DNA of 64,000 bases from Nocardioides sp. (lineage in GTDB: Bacteria > Actinomycetota > Actinomycetes > Propionibacteriales > Nocardioidaceae): contig JAICHQ010000001.1 of NCBI GenBank assembly GCA_025924815.1, positions 1-64,000 of the forward strand, in the 5' to 3' direction. The translations under genes and the position numbers were made by a program. The notes under the pieces were generated by a model, which was not told the origin of the DNA, ran no database searches, and saw only the letters and a list, made by a program, of their open reading frames with translations. How positions within the stretch are numbered: the stretch's first letter is position 1; each line of letters begins with the position of its first letter. Of the stretch, positions 25,905 to 35,560 are shown piece by piece.

Positions 25905-26381
25905 TCAACCTCCCAGATCGAGCCGGGCGAGGACCTCGCCCTCGTGCCGTTCCCCGGTGGGGACGAATCCCACAGAGACGTAGAAGCCGGACGGGTCACC
26001 CGGCCCCTCGCCGTAGCTGGTCAGCAGCTCGGTGCCACCTTGCGCGTGCACGATTTCGGCAACCGCAGCGACCACGGCCCGCCCGTATCCACGCCCCTGG
26101 TGGTCGCGCGAGATCATCAGCTTCCACAGGAACCACGGGCCGACCAGGGCCGGGTCGGGCGGGTCGGGCCGCACGTCCCAGCTCAGCATCACGAAGCCCA
26201 CCGGGAAGCCGTCCACGAAGACTCCACGCGGCCACGGCTTCGCCTCGGGGTACGTCGCGGCCTCGTGAAGCGCGTCGTCGACGGACCCACCGACGTACTC
26301 CGCCTGCTCCGGCGGCAGCAGAACCGCCGTCCGCAGCTGCTCGAGGACGAGGTCGTCGACCTCCCGCAGCTCCAGCTCCAT
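25905..26381 (-). CDS. GNAT N-acetyltransferase
   Basis: A 158-residue acetyltransferase with the acetyl-CoA pyrophosphate loop RDHQGRGYGRAVVAAV near residues 95-110 and the final strand SGFYVSVGFVPTGE. The mid-region WPRGVFVDGFPVGFVMLSWD is the core beta-strand pair. The acyl acceptor is unknown. TAACCT ends six bases before the ATG, indicating a leaderless message that also covers the SnoaL-like gene. Confidence 0.88.
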   Translation of the reverse strand: MELELREVDDLVLEQLRTAVLLPPEQAEYVGGSVDDALHEAATYPEAKPWPRGVFVDGFPVGFVMLSWDVRPDPPDPALVGPWFLWKLMISRDHQGRGYGRAVVAAVAEIVHAQGGTELLTSYGEGPGDPSGFYVSVGFVPTGERHEGEVLARLDLGG

Positions 26382-26484
26382 GGCAGGAGGTTACGGACGC
26401 CGGGCGTCGGTCCGCACCGCCGAAGACACGACCGACCGGGTATCCGGACGGCCCTCGTCCGCAAGCGGGCCTAGCGTGGCCGTC

Positions 26485-27249
26485 ATGGGCGACGACCTGC
26501 AGGACCTCACCGGAACGACGTACGAACGCACGCGACTGCGCGATGCGCGGTTCACCTGGGTCGACCTGTCAGGGTCGTGGATCCGTGAGGCCGACCTCAC
26601 CGGGGTCCGGATGCGTGGGGTCGAGATGGCCGACGTGGAGATCGACGGCGAGCTGCAGAACGTCGTGATCAACGGCGTCGACGTCGCCCCGCTGATCGAG
26701 GCCGAGCTCGAACGCCGCGACCCGGACTACGCGAAGATGAAGCCGAAGGATGCCGACGGGTTCCGCGAGGCCTGGGAGGTCCTCGAACGCCGGTGGGGCG
26801 AGACGGTCGACCACGCTCGCAGTCTCGACCCGGCGCTCCTGCACGAGCGCGTCGACGACGAGTGGTCGTTCATCGAGACCCTGCGACACCTCTGCTACGC
26901 GACCGATGCCTGGGTCAACCGGGTCTACCTCGGCGACCCGGATCCGTGGTCACCGCTCGACCTTCCGTTCACCAGTCTCCGGAGCTTCCCCTGGTCCCAC
27001 GAGAAGGACGTGCGGCCGACGCTCGACGAGGTGCTCGAGCTCCGTGCCGACCGGCAGGCGACGGTACGACGCGTGCTTGCGGAGGTCACCGACGCAGAGC
27101 TGGCGGAGCACACCGAGCCGGTCGAGGGCGAGGGCTGGCCGCCGGCCGACCGGTACCCGGTCGCCGAGGCGCTGTCGATCGTGGTCAACGAGGAGTGGCA
27201 CCACCGGCGGTACGCCGAGCGCGACCTGGCCGTCCTGGGGTCCCGGTAG
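26485..27249 (+). CDS. Pentapeptide-repeat/DinB-family fusion protein
   Basis: A 254-residue protein. Residues 8-55 show a short pentapeptide-repeat run (TYERTRLRDARFTWVDLSGS, then IREADLTGVRMRGVEM). Residues 85-250 form a DinB/YfiT-like four-helix bundle with FIETLRHLCYATDAWVNR and the closing NEEWHHRRYAERDLAVL, which carries the metal-type histidines. DinB-like proteins often act as mycothiol-dependent enzymes in actinobacteria, which is possible here. TAGCGT ends seven bases before the ATG at 26485; upstream codons in frame lack coding character. Confidence 0.85.
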   Translation: MGDDLQDLTGTTYERTRLRDARFTWVDLSGSWIREADLTGVRMRGVEMADVEIDGELQNVVINGVDVAPLIEAELERRDPDYAKMKPKDADGFREAWEVLERRWGETVDHARSLDPALLHERVDDEWSFIETLRHLCYATDAWVNRVYLGDPDPWSPLDLPFTSLRSFPWSHEKDVRPTLDEVLELRADRQATVRRVLAEVTDAELAEHTEPVEGEGWPPADRYPVAEALSIVVNEEWHHRRYAERDLAVLGSR

Positions 27250-27262
27250 CTCTCAGTGTGAT

Positions 27263-28003
27263 TCAGGCCGACCGCACCGGCGCCTGGCCGCCGAAGTACA
27301 TCGCGGCCAGGTCGGGGTCGTCGATGATCGACGCCGCATCGCGCTGGGTGACGACCTTCCCGCTCTCCATCACGATGCCGTGGGTGGCCAGCCGCATCCC
27401 GAAGCGCACGTTCTGCTCGACGACGAGGATCGTCTTGCCGCTCTCCTTGAGCACCATCACCGAGTCGTAGAGCGTTCGCAGGGCCTTCGGGTCCAGCCCC
27501 AGCGACGGCTCGTCGAGGAGCAGCAGCACCGGGTCGAGCATCAGCGACCGGGCGAACTCCACCATGCGCCGCTGGCCACCCGAGAGGTTGCCGGCATGCT
27601 GGTGGCTGCGCTCGGCGATGATCGGGAACAGCCCGGCGATCCGGTCGTAGCGATCCTTCACCAACGCCTTCTCGCGCCGGATGATGTAGGCCCCGAGCAG
27701 GACGTTCTCCCGCACGGTCATGTGCGGGAACAGCGCGTCCGCCTGCGGCACCTGGGAGATGCCGCGACCCAGGATGTGGGCGGCCGATCGCCGGTCGATG
27801 CGCTCGCCGTCCAGGTGGATCTCGCCGAGGCGCGGGGTGAGCAGGCCACTGATCGTCTTCAGGACGGTCGACTTGCCGGCACCGTTCGGACCGACGATGC
27901 AGGCGACCGACCCCTTCGGTACGCCGATGTCCACGCCCTGCAGGACGTCGCCGCCGCCGTAGCCTGCCACGACCCCGGTGAGCTGGAGCAGGTGGTCGGT
28001 CAT
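27263..28003 (-). CDS. livF: Branched-chain amino-acid-type ABC transporter ATPase
   Basis: A 246-residue cytoplasmic ATPase of a HAAT-family importer. Walker A is GPNGAGKS, the signature is [16 protein letters not shown], Walker B is LLLLDEP and the switch His is replaced by the usual LivF VEQN. The [26 protein letters not shown] region is characteristic of LivF. The ATG overlaps the stop of the upstream fused gene as ATGA, so it is the last gene of a fully overlapping four-gene operon with the permeases and binding protein. Substrates of this family include branched-chain amino acids, amides, urea and aromatic acids, so the symbol indicates family rather than proven substrate. Confidence 0.9.
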   Translation of the reverse strand: MTDHLLQLTGVVAGYGGGDVLQGVDIGVPKGSVACIVGPNGAGKSTVLKTISGLLTPRLGEIHLDGERIDRRSAAHILGRGISQVPQADALFPHMTVRENVLLGAYIIRREKALVKDRYDRIAGLFPIIAERSHQHAGNLSGGQRRMVEFARSLMLDPVLLLLDEPSLGLDPKALRTLYDSVMVLKESGKTILVVEQNVRFGMRLATHGIVMESGKVVTQRDAASIIDDPDLAAMYFGGQAPVRSA

Positions 28004-29865
28004 CTGACAGTCCTCTCGTGCTCGTCCTCCAGCACGAAGTCGTCGCCGAGGTAGGCGTCGACCACGGCCGGATCCTTCTGGATCTGATCGGGCGTGCCGC
28101 TGGCCATGGTGTGACCGCGGGCCAGGACGTGCACAGGATCGCAGAGGCCCAGCACGAAGGGCATGTTGTGCTCGACGATCAGGAAGGTCTTCCCGTAGGA
28201 GTTCAGCTCGCGGATCATCCCCGACATCCGGTCGATCAGCACGGGGTTGATGCCTCCCGCCGGCTCGTCGAGCAGGATCAGCTTCGGGTCGAGCATCAGC
28301 ACCTGCGCCAGCTCGACCAGCTTCTGCTGGCCGAAGGACAGCGCACGTGCCTTCTGGTCGCGGAACGACCGCATCCCGACGTACTCCAGGAGCTCTTCTG
28401 CGGCCCGTGCCTCGGACCCGCTGACCGCGATCCGACCGAGCTGCCCCCAGGAGAAGGACCGCTGCGCGGCGACGACGTTCTCCAGCACCGTCATCTCCCG
28501 GAACAGGCGGGTGATCTGGAAGGTGCGGCCGAGCCCGCGGTGGGCGCGCGTCCAAGGAGACAGGCGATCGATGCGCTCGCCGGCCAGCCAGATCTCGCCA
28601 CCGTCGGCGTGGATCGTGTCGTCGATCAGGTTGAACAGGGTCGTCTTGCCGGATCCGTTAGGCCCGATCAGGCCGGTGATCGAGCCCTCCGGTACGACGA
28701 GCGAGGCACCGTCGACCGCCTTGAGCCCGCCGAAGGCCTTCCGGAGATCCTTGACCTCGAGCAGCGGCGGTGGAGGATCGACCGCAGCCGCGCGGTCGAC
28801 CAGCGAGAGCCGACCGGTGAGCGAGGCGAGACTCCCGCCGGTGCCGATGCGGGCACCGACGAGCCCGGCTCTGCCGCGCGTACGGACCCAGTTCAACAGC
28901 GACTCGATGGCCGGCAGCACACCTTGCGGCAGGAACAGCACGATCAGGACGAGCAGACCACCGAACAGCAGCAGCCGGGTGTTGCCGCCGCCGAGGTTGT
29001 TGTTGGCGTACTCGTTGAGGGGTTCGACGATGAACGCTCCGAGCACCGGACCCCACAGCGTGGCCTTGCCGCCGACGAGCAGGGCGAGCATCGCCTCGAC
29101 ACTGAGCAGGATGTTGAACATGCCGCGCGGGTCGATGAAGGTCAGGTAGTAGCCGTAGACCCCGCCTCCGACGCCCACCAGGACCGAGCTGGCGATGAAG
29201 GCGATCATCTTCTCGACCGGCAGGTTGATGCCGAGCGTCGCCGCCTTGGTCTCGTCGTCGCGTATCGCGACCAGGCCGGTGCCGAGCTTGGTACGCCGGA
29301 TCCACCAGGTGAGCAGCAGCTGGAGAGCGAGGATCCCGACCAGGCTGTAGTAGAAGGGCCAGTTCGCGATGTCGGCATCCCAGGTCGGGATCGGCAGGCT
29401 GAGGCCCTCGGTGCCGCCACTGACCGAGCGCCAGTTGATCGCGATCACCTGCACCAGGAACAGGAATGCGACGGTGATGATCACGAACGAAGGACCGCTC
29501 GCTCGCATCGCGACGAACCCGAGGATCAGCGCGACCAGCCCGGCTGTCACACCGGCCACCGGCATCCACAGCCACACGTTCGTGTCGGGATGATGCGTCG
29601 CGAGCACGCCGACCGTGTAGCCACCCAGGCCGACGAATGCTCCTTGGCTGAGAGACACGTATCCGGCCAGTCCGGTGATGATGCTCAGGCCGCTGGCCGC
29701 GATCGCGAAGACCAGCGAGAGGATGATCATGTTCTGGTAGTAGAGGTTGTCGCTCAGCATGGGGTAGAGCACGAGCAGCACGCCCGCGACCAGGGCGATT
29801 CCCCGGCCGAGCCAGATCGGATCGAGGGCCCGACGTGCCTCGGGTGCTGACTCGGCTGCGCTCAT
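28000..29865 (-). CDS. Fused ABC permease (LivM) and ATPase (LivG)
   Basis: A 621-residue fusion. Residues 1-330 are a LivM-type permease with about ten membrane helices ([27 protein letters not shown], then [15 protein letters not shown]). A linker follows. From about residue 370 it is a LivG-type ATPase ([61 protein letters not shown]). The usual separate livM and livG genes are thus one polypeptide, fixing their stoichiometry. Start and stop both overlap the neighbours by ATGA. The signature LSFGQQ is normal for LivG. The transporter's substrate is not evident. Confidence 0.92.
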   Translation of the reverse strand: MSAAESAPEARRALDPIWLGRGIALVAGVLLVLYPMLSDNLYYQNMIILSLVFAIAASGLSIITGLAGYVSLSQGAFVGLGGYTVGVLATHHPDTNVWLWMPVAGVTAGLVALILGFVAMRASGPSFVIITVAFLFLVQVIAINWRSVSGGTEGLSLPIPTWDADIANWPFYYSLVGILALQLLLTWWIRRTKLGTGLVAIRDDETKAATLGINLPVEKMIAFIASSVLVGVGGGVYGYYLTFIDPRGMFNILLSVEAMLALLVGGKATLWGPVLGAFIVEPLNEYANNNLGGGNTRLLLFGGLLVLIVLFLPQGVLPAIESLLNWVRTRGRAGLVGARIGTGGSLASLTGRLSLVDRAAAVDPPPPLLEVKDLRKAFGGLKAVDGASLVVPEGSITGLIGPNGSGKTTLFNLIDDTIHADGGEIWLAGERIDRLSPWTRAHRGLGRTFQITRLFREMTVLENVVAAQRSFSWGQLGRIAVSGSEARAAEELLEYVGMRSFRDQKARALSFGQQKLVELAQVLMLDPKLILLDEPAGGINPVLIDRMSGMIRELNSYGKTFLIVEHNMPFVLGLCDPVHVLARGHTMASGTPDQIQKDPAVVDAYLGDDFVLEDEHERTVR

Positions 29866-30746
29866 GCTGTCACCGCGTCGTCACGAAGCCGGGTGCCCAG
29901 CAGACCCTGCGGGCGGAACAGCAGCACCACGAACACGATCGCGTAGGGGACGGCCGTCGCCCACGCCGGTGAGATGTAGACCGCGGTCATGGTCTCGGCG
30001 ACTCCGAACACCAGCGCCGACAGCACGGCACCCTCCAGACTGCCCAGACCGCCGAGCACGACGATGGCGAGCAGGCGCGCGATCCAGAGGTAGTGCGAGC
30101 CGGGCACGAAGGGATAGAGCACTCCGGTGATCCCACCCCCGGCTCCTGCCGCGGCCAGCCCGAGCCCGAACACCAGCGCCGCCACCGAGGTCACCTTGAT
30201 CCCGACGAGCTCGGCCGATGCCGGGTTGGCGGCCGCGGCCCGGATCGCACGGCCCAGCCAGGTCTTGGTGAGGATGAGCCAGAGGCAGCCCAGGACGACG
30301 ACCGCGAGCAGCCCGCCGTACACCTGGGCCTTGGGGAGGAACACCTGGCCGAGGTGGAACGACTGGTCGACGTACGACGGTCTGATCGAGGTGGACTCGT
30401 TGCCCCAGACCAGTCCCATCACACCCTCGGTCACCAGCGCCAGCCCGAACGTCAGCAGCACGGTCGACGACATCGGCGCGTGCCGGATCGGCCGGACCAG
30501 CAGTCGGTAGATCAGCCAGCCGAGCGCGAAGACGATCGGCGTGGTGATCACCACTCCCACCAGGGGATCCAGCCCGAGCTGGTCCCACACGGTGTAGGTG
30601 ATGAACGCGCCGAGGATCAGGAAGGCACCGTGCGCGATGTTGATCACCCGCATCACCCCGAAGATCAGAGTGAGGCCGCTGGCGACCAGGGCGTAGATGC
30701 CTCCGACCAGAAGGCTGAGAACGAGGGCCTGGACGAACTCAGTCAC
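29862..30746 (-). CDS. livH: Branched-chain amino-acid-type ABC permease
   Basis: A 294-residue LivH-type membrane permease with about eight helices. VLSLLVGGIYALVASGLTLIFGVMRVINIAHGAFLILGAF is the family's N-terminal signature, and IKVTSVAALVFGLGLAAAGAGGGITGVLYPF and FVVLLFRPQGLLG the later ones. The start is GTG 30746, overlapping the stop of the binding-protein gene (GTGA); the longer frame upstream lies inside that gene. Second gene of the operon. Confidence 0.93.
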   Translation of the reverse strand: MTEFVQALVLSLLVGGIYALVASGLTLIFGVMRVINIAHGAFLILGAFITYTVWDQLGLDPLVGVVITTPIVFALGWLIYRLLVRPIRHAPMSSTVLLTFGLALVTEGVMGLVWGNESTSIRPSYVDQSFHLGQVFLPKAQVYGGLLAVVVLGCLWLILTKTWLGRAIRAAAANPASAELVGIKVTSVAALVFGLGLAAAGAGGGITGVLYPFVPGSHYLWIARLLAIVVLGGLGSLEGAVLSALVFGVAETMTAVYISPAWATAVPYAIVFVVLLFRPQGLLGTRLRDDAVTA

Positions 30747-31978
30747 GATCCCGGATGCCAGCCGACCTCGGGCTTGGCGGTCGCGACCTCCGGCGGCAGG
30801 ACGACCTCCGCCGTGCCCTTCTGCCACTGACCGATCAGGAACTGACTCTGCGGAGCACCGGTGTCGTCCCACGACAGCTTCCCGAGGATCGTGTCGACCG
30901 AGTTCGCGCGGAGCCAGTCCGCCAGCTTCTGCTGGTCGTCGATGCTCCCCACCGCCTCCACCGCCGCCTGCATGACCTCGGCAGCAGCGTAGGCGTCAGC
31001 CGCGTCCTCGGGCGGAATCGCCTGGCCGAACATCTTGGTGTACTCCGCCACGAACTCCTTGTTGCCAGGGGTGGAGGCGTCCGGCGAGTAGCTCACGGCG
31101 TACATCACGCCTTCGGTGTTGTTCGCACCCACGGCCTTGACGTACTGGTCGGCGAACGACGGCGTGCTGGTCTCGTAGAACATCTTCGGGGTCCAGCCCG
31201 ACTTGAGCATGGCGCGGGTCAGCCCGACCCCGTCCTCGAACGTCGCGCCGTGCACGACCAGGTCGGGATCGGCAGACTTCATGGCGGCCACGATGCTGTC
31301 GAAGTTCTTGGTGTCGATCGCGTAGGTCGTCTTGTAGACGGTCTTGATGCCCGCCTGCTCGAGCACCGCACGGATGCCCTCGACGTTCGGCGCCGCGAAC
31401 GGGTCGTCGAGGGTCGGGTACGCCGCGGTCTTGGGCCGCTGGTCGGCCGGGAGGTTCTTCACCCAGTCGGCGAAGACCAGGCCCTGCTTGTCGGCCGTGG
31501 CCTGCTGGGCGAAGAAGATGTACTTGTAGCCGCGGTTGAACATGTCGGGCGAGCCACCGGCGGGCTCGACGTACAGCATCCGGTTCTTCTCCGCGACCGA
31601 CGAGGCCGGCAGGTTGAGCAGCGAGGAGAAGGTGCCGAGGAGGAGGTCGACCTTGTCCTGGCTGATCAGGGCGTTGTAGTCGGTGACGATGGTGTTCTGG
31701 TTGGAGGCGTCGTCCTTGATGGTCAGCTTGACCTGCTTGCCGAGCAGGCCGCCCTGGGCGTTGACGAGGGACTGCCAGACCTCGTACCCCTGCTTGGCCG
31801 CGGAGCCCGGCTCCGAGAAGTCACCGGTCAGCGGCAGGGATGCGCCGATGGTGATGTCACCGCCGCCGTCGCTGCTGCTGCCGTCGCTGCTCGAGTTGCC
31901 ACATGCGGCCAACCCCAGCGACATCACTCCGACGAGCGCCACGGCCGTCCAGCCGTGTCGGATCGAGACGTGGGACAT
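30743..31978 (-). CDS. ABC transporter substrate-binding lipoprotein
   Basis: A 411-residue periplasm-side (membrane-anchored) ligand-binding protein of the LivJ/LivK-like type (amino acids, amides, aromatic acids). The signal MSHVSIRHGWTAVALVGVMS leads into the lipobox GLAAC with Cys26 as the lipidated residue, followed by a Ser/Gly/Asp linker. The mature start DITIGASLPLTGDFSEPGSAAKQGYE and the VDLLLGTFSSLLNLPASSVAEKNRMLYVEP block are typical. GAGGAGGAAG precedes the ATG at 31978. First gene of the operon and separated by a promoter from the divergent flavoprotein gene. The ligand is unknown. Confidence 0.92.
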   Translation of the reverse strand: MSHVSIRHGWTAVALVGVMSLGLAACGNSSSDGSSSDGGGDITIGASLPLTGDFSEPGSAAKQGYEVWQSLVNAQGGLLGKQVKLTIKDDASNQNTIVTDYNALISQDKVDLLLGTFSSLLNLPASSVAEKNRMLYVEPAGGSPDMFNRGYKYIFFAQQATADKQGLVFADWVKNLPADQRPKTAAYPTLDDPFAAPNVEGIRAVLEQAGIKTVYKTTYAIDTKNFDSIVAAMKSADPDLVVHGATFEDGVGLTRAMLKSGWTPKMFYETSTPSFADQYVKAVGANNTEGVMYAVSYSPDASTPGNKEFVAEYTKMFGQAIPPEDAADAYAAAEVMQAAVEAVGSIDDQQKLADWLRANSVDTILGKLSWDDTGAPQSQFLIGQWQKGTAEVVLPPEVATAKPEVGWHPGS

Positions 31979-31996
31979 GCTTCCTCCTCGATAGAG

Positions 31997-32048
31997 CCGC
32001 AATCGATTGCGGTGCGGTTAGTCTTGTGACTGCCACCACATGTGTCAA
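31997..32048 (-). promoter_or_regulatory. Promoter and 16-bp palindromic operator of the ABC operon
   Basis: On the minus strand TTGACA (32048-32043), a 17-base spacer and AAGACT (32025-32020) form a strong promoter. CCGCAATCGATTGCGG (31997-32012) is a perfect palindrome positioned at about +1 to +16, where a repressor would block initiation. The CG-centred shape suits a LacI-type protein, though the regulator is not identifiable here. Confidence 0.6.
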
Positions 32049-32166
32049 GCATCGTGGGCCGAATCGTTGCCTGAGCGTGTTCTGCGTTCGCAGAGTGGCC
32101 CGCTCTTTCGCTGTCCGGGTTGCAAACGGTTGTGGCATTCTGCCAGCCTGCCGTCGAGGAGGAGCC

Positions 32167-33720
32167 ATGAACCAGATCGGGTCGGAGCTGCCGAAGCGCG
32201 CGGAGATCGTCGTGGTGGGCGCGGGGCACAACTCCCTGGTCTGCGCGGCCTACCTGGCCAAGGCCGGACTCGAGGTGCTGGTGCTCGAGGCGAGTCCCAC
32301 GGTCGGCGGGAACACCCGCACCGAGGAGCTGACCGTGCCCGGGTTCGCGCATGACACGTGCAGCAGCGCCCACGTCCTGATCCAGAACAACCCGCTGATC
32401 CGCGACGACGAGCTCGGCCTGGTGGCCGATCACGGGTTGCACTACCTGACCACCGACCCCGCGGTGGTGCTCCCGCAGGCCGACGGCGACGTGCTCGTGA
32501 TGCGCCCCGACCTGGACGCGACCTGCGACGAGCTGGCCCGATGGTCCGGGCGCGACGCCACGGCGTTCCGCACCATGATCGAGACCTGGCGCGGCGGGCT
32601 CGCAGCGGCGCACGGTCGCTGGAGCTCGAACCTCCCCCAGCCCCGCGACGAGATCACCGAGCAGTACCTCCGGTTGCGCGAACGCAGCGCCTGGGACGTC
32701 GTGCACGAGACCTTCGAGCACCCGGTCGTGCGATCGTTCGTGCTCTGGTTGGCGATGGCCACGATCCAGGACCCACGCCGACGGGGCACCGGCTTCCTGC
32801 CGTCGTCGCTCTCGGCGGGACGCGTCGCCTTCGGCTGGACCACCCCCGTGGGCGGGAGCCAAGCGCTTCCCGACGCCTTGGTCCGGGTGGTCGAGACCCA
32901 CGGTGGCCGGGTGGTCTGCCACGCGTCGGTGGCCGGAGTCCATACCGGCGCATCCGGTGTGAGGTCCGTGTCGACGTCGGACGGGAGGACGGTCGAGGTC
33001 GGGCGGGCTTTGGTCGCGGGCGGACATCTCTCCCAGCTCGCCGGCCTGGTCACCGGTGGCGAGCCGTCGACCGACCTCGTCGCGGCGCGCGACGCGTGGC
33101 GGCCGGGCCTCTCGGTGCTCGCCGTCCATGCCGCCCTGCGATCGGATCTCGCCTTCGGTGCAGACGGGATCGCGTCGGTCGCCGCCGGCTACGGCACGTC
33201 GGAGGGGATGGCGCGGCACGTCGACCGCCACAACGCCGGCGATCTCAAGGCCGACGACCCCTGGGTCCTCGTCGTCAACCAGACCGTTGCCGACCCCGAG
33301 CGGGCGCCCGACGGGGCGACGTTCAAGATCCTCACGTTGGCGCCGTACCAGCTCGCCGGTGGTCGTTCCTGGGCCGACGTCAAGGACGGGTACGGCGAGC
33401 GGCTCGTGTCGCTGGTCGCCGACCGGTGCTCGGGGCTCGACGCGGCCGACATCCTGGCGATGCGCACGGAGTCTCCGGTCGACGTCGCCGGTCACAACCC
33501 GCACAACCTCGGTGGCTCATGTCACGGGGGCGAGTTCCTGCTCGACGGCCGGGTGGTCCCCGGGTGGTCGCGCTACGACACCGACATCCCCCGCCTCTTC
33601 GTCACCGGCGCCACCACGCACCCCGGCGGCTCGGTCTCCGGCCGCCCCGGCCGCAACGCGGCTCGCACGGTCCTCCGCTCCCTCGGTCTCGACCCGATGA
33701 CCGTGATGGGCCCGTCCTGA
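32167..33720 (+). CDS. CrtI/phytoene-dehydrogenase-like FAD oxidoreductase
   Basis: A 517-residue flavoprotein of the phytoene-desaturase/amine-oxidase superfamily. The N-terminal dinucleotide motif is EIVVVGAGHNSLVCAAYLAKAG with the acidic strand VLVLEASPTVGGNTRTEEL. The C-terminus RLFVTGATTHPGGSVSGRPGRNAART carries the FAD-closing motif. No carotenoid genes lie nearby, so it is probably one of the many soluble members of unknown substrate. GAGGAGGAG precedes the ATG. It diverges from the ABC importer operon; a shared promoter region hints that the imported compound may be related to its substrate (inference). Confidence 0.85.
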   Translation: MNQIGSELPKRAEIVVVGAGHNSLVCAAYLAKAGLEVLVLEASPTVGGNTRTEELTVPGFAHDTCSSAHVLIQNNPLIRDDELGLVADHGLHYLTTDPAVVLPQADGDVLVMRPDLDATCDELARWSGRDATAFRTMIETWRGGLAAAHGRWSSNLPQPRDEITEQYLRLRERSAWDVVHETFEHPVVRSFVLWLAMATIQDPRRRGTGFLPSSLSAGRVAFGWTTPVGGSQALPDALVRVVETHGGRVVCHASVAGVHTGASGVRSVSTSDGRTVEVGRALVAGGHLSQLAGLVTGGEPSTDLVAARDAWRPGLSVLAVHAALRSDLAFGADGIASVAAGYGTSEGMARHVDRHNAGDLKADDPWVLVVNQTVADPERAPDGATFKILTLAPYQLAGGRSWADVKDGYGERLVSLVADRCSGLDAADILAMRTESPVDVAGHNPHNLGGSCHGGEFLLDGRVVPGWSRYDTDIPRLFVTGATTHPGGSVSGRPGRNAARTVLRSLGLDPMTVMGPS

Positions 33721-33788
33721 CATTGCCCCCGGTCCTCGCGCCGCGAGTCGGCACCTGCCCGTCCGGGGTTGGCCCTGAGAGCGTCGGG

Positions 33789-35088
33789 TCAGCGCGAGAG
33801 CAGTGCGGTGAGGGCCTGCTCCGCCTGCCGCACGACCTCGTCGATGTCGAGGTCGGTCAGGTGCCCACCCTGCTTCCGGATGCGGCCATCGACGATCACG
33901 GTGTCCACGTTCTCCGGGCCGACTGCGAGGGCGAGAGTGTTGGTGACGTCGGTGACCGGAGCGGTCGCGAGGTCATGGGTGCGCACCAGGATCAGGTCGG
34001 CTCGCTTGCCCGGGGTCAGCGAGCCGACGAGGTGATCCAGGCCGAGGCACCGTGCCGCGTCGATGGTCGCCAGCTCGAGCATCCGGCGCGTCGGGGCGAC
34101 CAGCTCCTGTTCGGCCTGCGCACGGTAGAGACCGGTGGCGAGGCGAATCGTGGACCACGGGTCACCGGAGCCGGTCAACGACAGCGTGTCCGCAGAGAGA
34201 CCGAGCAGGATCCCGTCGCGGTCGAGCTGCCGCACCGGCGGGACGCCGTACCCGATCAGCAGCTCCGACCACGGGCTGAGGCTGACCGAGGCACCCGACT
34301 CCCGGATCATCGCCCGTTCGGTCTCGCTGGTGTACAGGGCATGCACGAGCTGCGTGGCCGGCGTCAGCATCCCCTCCTCGCCCAGCTGTCGCACCATCTC
34401 CAGCGCGCCATGCGCGCGTGTCGCGTTGGCGTGGTAGCTGACGGGGAGGCCGGCGGCGAGGGCCGCGTCGTACTCGGGGCGGTAGACCTCGCGGGGCACA
34501 AGCCCGGGCTGCCGCCCGGCGAGGCCCAGGTGCATGAGGGGCAGCCGCGACGACGCGAACCAGTCAGCACGCACTCGTACGACGTCGTCGAGGTCGCCGA
34601 GGGTGTCGACGGGATGCCCCTGCGCGACGCCGTAGGAGAACCGGCCGCGGAGTCCGACGGCCTCGTGCGCTCGGAGGTTGGCGTCGGTGTGAGCCGGTGA
34701 GCGCAGGTTGTGCGCCCAGTCGTGGACCGTGGTGATGCCGTGGTGCACCGCATCGACGAGGCCGAGGGCGTACGCCGTGGAAGAGGTCGTCGGGCTCGCA
34801 ACGGCGACCGTGCGCGACGTTCAACGGGAAGTACGCCGTCTCCGGGGACGAGCTCGACATCGCTCGGAAGAGCGTCGTCCAGAGGTGGGTGTGCGTGTCG
34901 ACCAGGCCGGGCATGGCGATCATCCCCGCGCCATCGAGGCGTGGCGCCGCCACGTCGAGCGATGGCCCGACCGCGACGATCTCGCCGTCGCGCACGTGGA
35001 TGTCACCGACGGGCAGCTCACCGATCTCCGCGTCCATCGAGACCACCCAGGTGCCGGCCACGACGTACTCCGACTCGGTCACTTCCAC
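33789..35088 (-). pseudogene. Amidohydrolase (TrzN/SsnA-like) with one frameshift
   Basis: A metal-dependent deaminase or chlorohydrolase-type amidohydrolase. The first frame gives VEVTESEYVVAGTWVVSMD to IAMPGLVDTHTHLWTTLFRAM (metal HTH) and ends its homology at DDLFHGVR. The rest is in another frame: LGLVDAVHHGITTVHDWAHN to the C-terminus, with SYHANA, LVHALY and LGLSADTLS supplying the other metal ligands. Removing one base from the GGG (plus strand) at 34766-34768 restores a single frame of about 433 residues, normal for the family. No other damage is seen, so either the mutation is recent or it is an assembly error. The start is GTG 35088 with GGGAG seven bases upstream. Confidence 0.85.
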
Positions 35089-35153
35089 CCGCGTGCTCCC
35101 AGGTCTCGAGCGGGACAGCGCTCGAGGAGTTCGTGGCTGGGCGACACCAGGAC

Positions 35154-35543
35154 TCAGTGCCGCCGGTCGCCCCCGACTGTTCCGGAAGACGTCACCTGAG
35201 TCGAGGGTGCCCACGAGGGATCTTCGCCTGCACGCGCCAGGACGATCAGTGAGAGACCGAGCTCCACCGCCTCGGACACGAGGTATTCCGTCGTCCCGAC
35301 GAGCACGTAAGGACCGTCGCACGACCCGGTCGCCGGGTCGACGGAGAGGCACAGCCGAGCCACCATCCCGTCCGCGACGGGGACGGGAGCGCTGGTGTGG
35401 ACCCAGTCCTCCTCCCCGAGCTGGGCTCCGTGCGAGACGACGCACCAGGCCGGGCAGACGTTCTGGGACCCCGACCCGGTCCCACCGCCGGGATCGAGGA
35501 AGGCCCCGGACCGCTGAGCCCGGGGCCTTCCTTCGCCGATCAT
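35154..35543 (-). CDS. DUF6907-like protein
   Basis: A 129-residue protein. The core CPAWCVVSHGAQLGEEDWVH, then TSAPVPVADGMVARLCLSVD and GPYVLVGTTEYLVSEAVELGLSLIVLARAGE has the CPxWC...H pattern and C-terminal helix of the actinobacterial DUF6907 family. The N-terminus is uncertain: the only usable ATG in frame (35543) lacks a ribosome site, and the first 20 codons contain the strong hairpin that looks like the PxKF gene's terminator. The gene may be a translated downstream part of that transcript or have lost its proper start. Function unknown. Confidence 0.55.
   Translation of the reverse strand: MIGEGRPRAQRSGAFLDPGGGTGSGSQNVCPAWCVVSHGAQLGEEDWVHTSAPVPVADGMVARLCLSVDPATGSCDGPYVLVGTTEYLVSEAVELGLSLIVLARAGEDPSWAPSTQVTSSGTVGGDRRH
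35499..35530 (-). terminator. Strong hairpin after the PxKF gene
   Basis: GAAGGCCCCGG (35499-35509) and CCGGGGCCTTC (35520-35530) form a perfect 11-pair stem with a ten-base loop, 30 bases beyond the PxKF stop. No T-run follows. It also falls inside the proposed start region of the DUF6907-like gene. Confidence 0.65.
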
Positions 35544-35560
35544 CGTGGTGGAAGCCGCTG

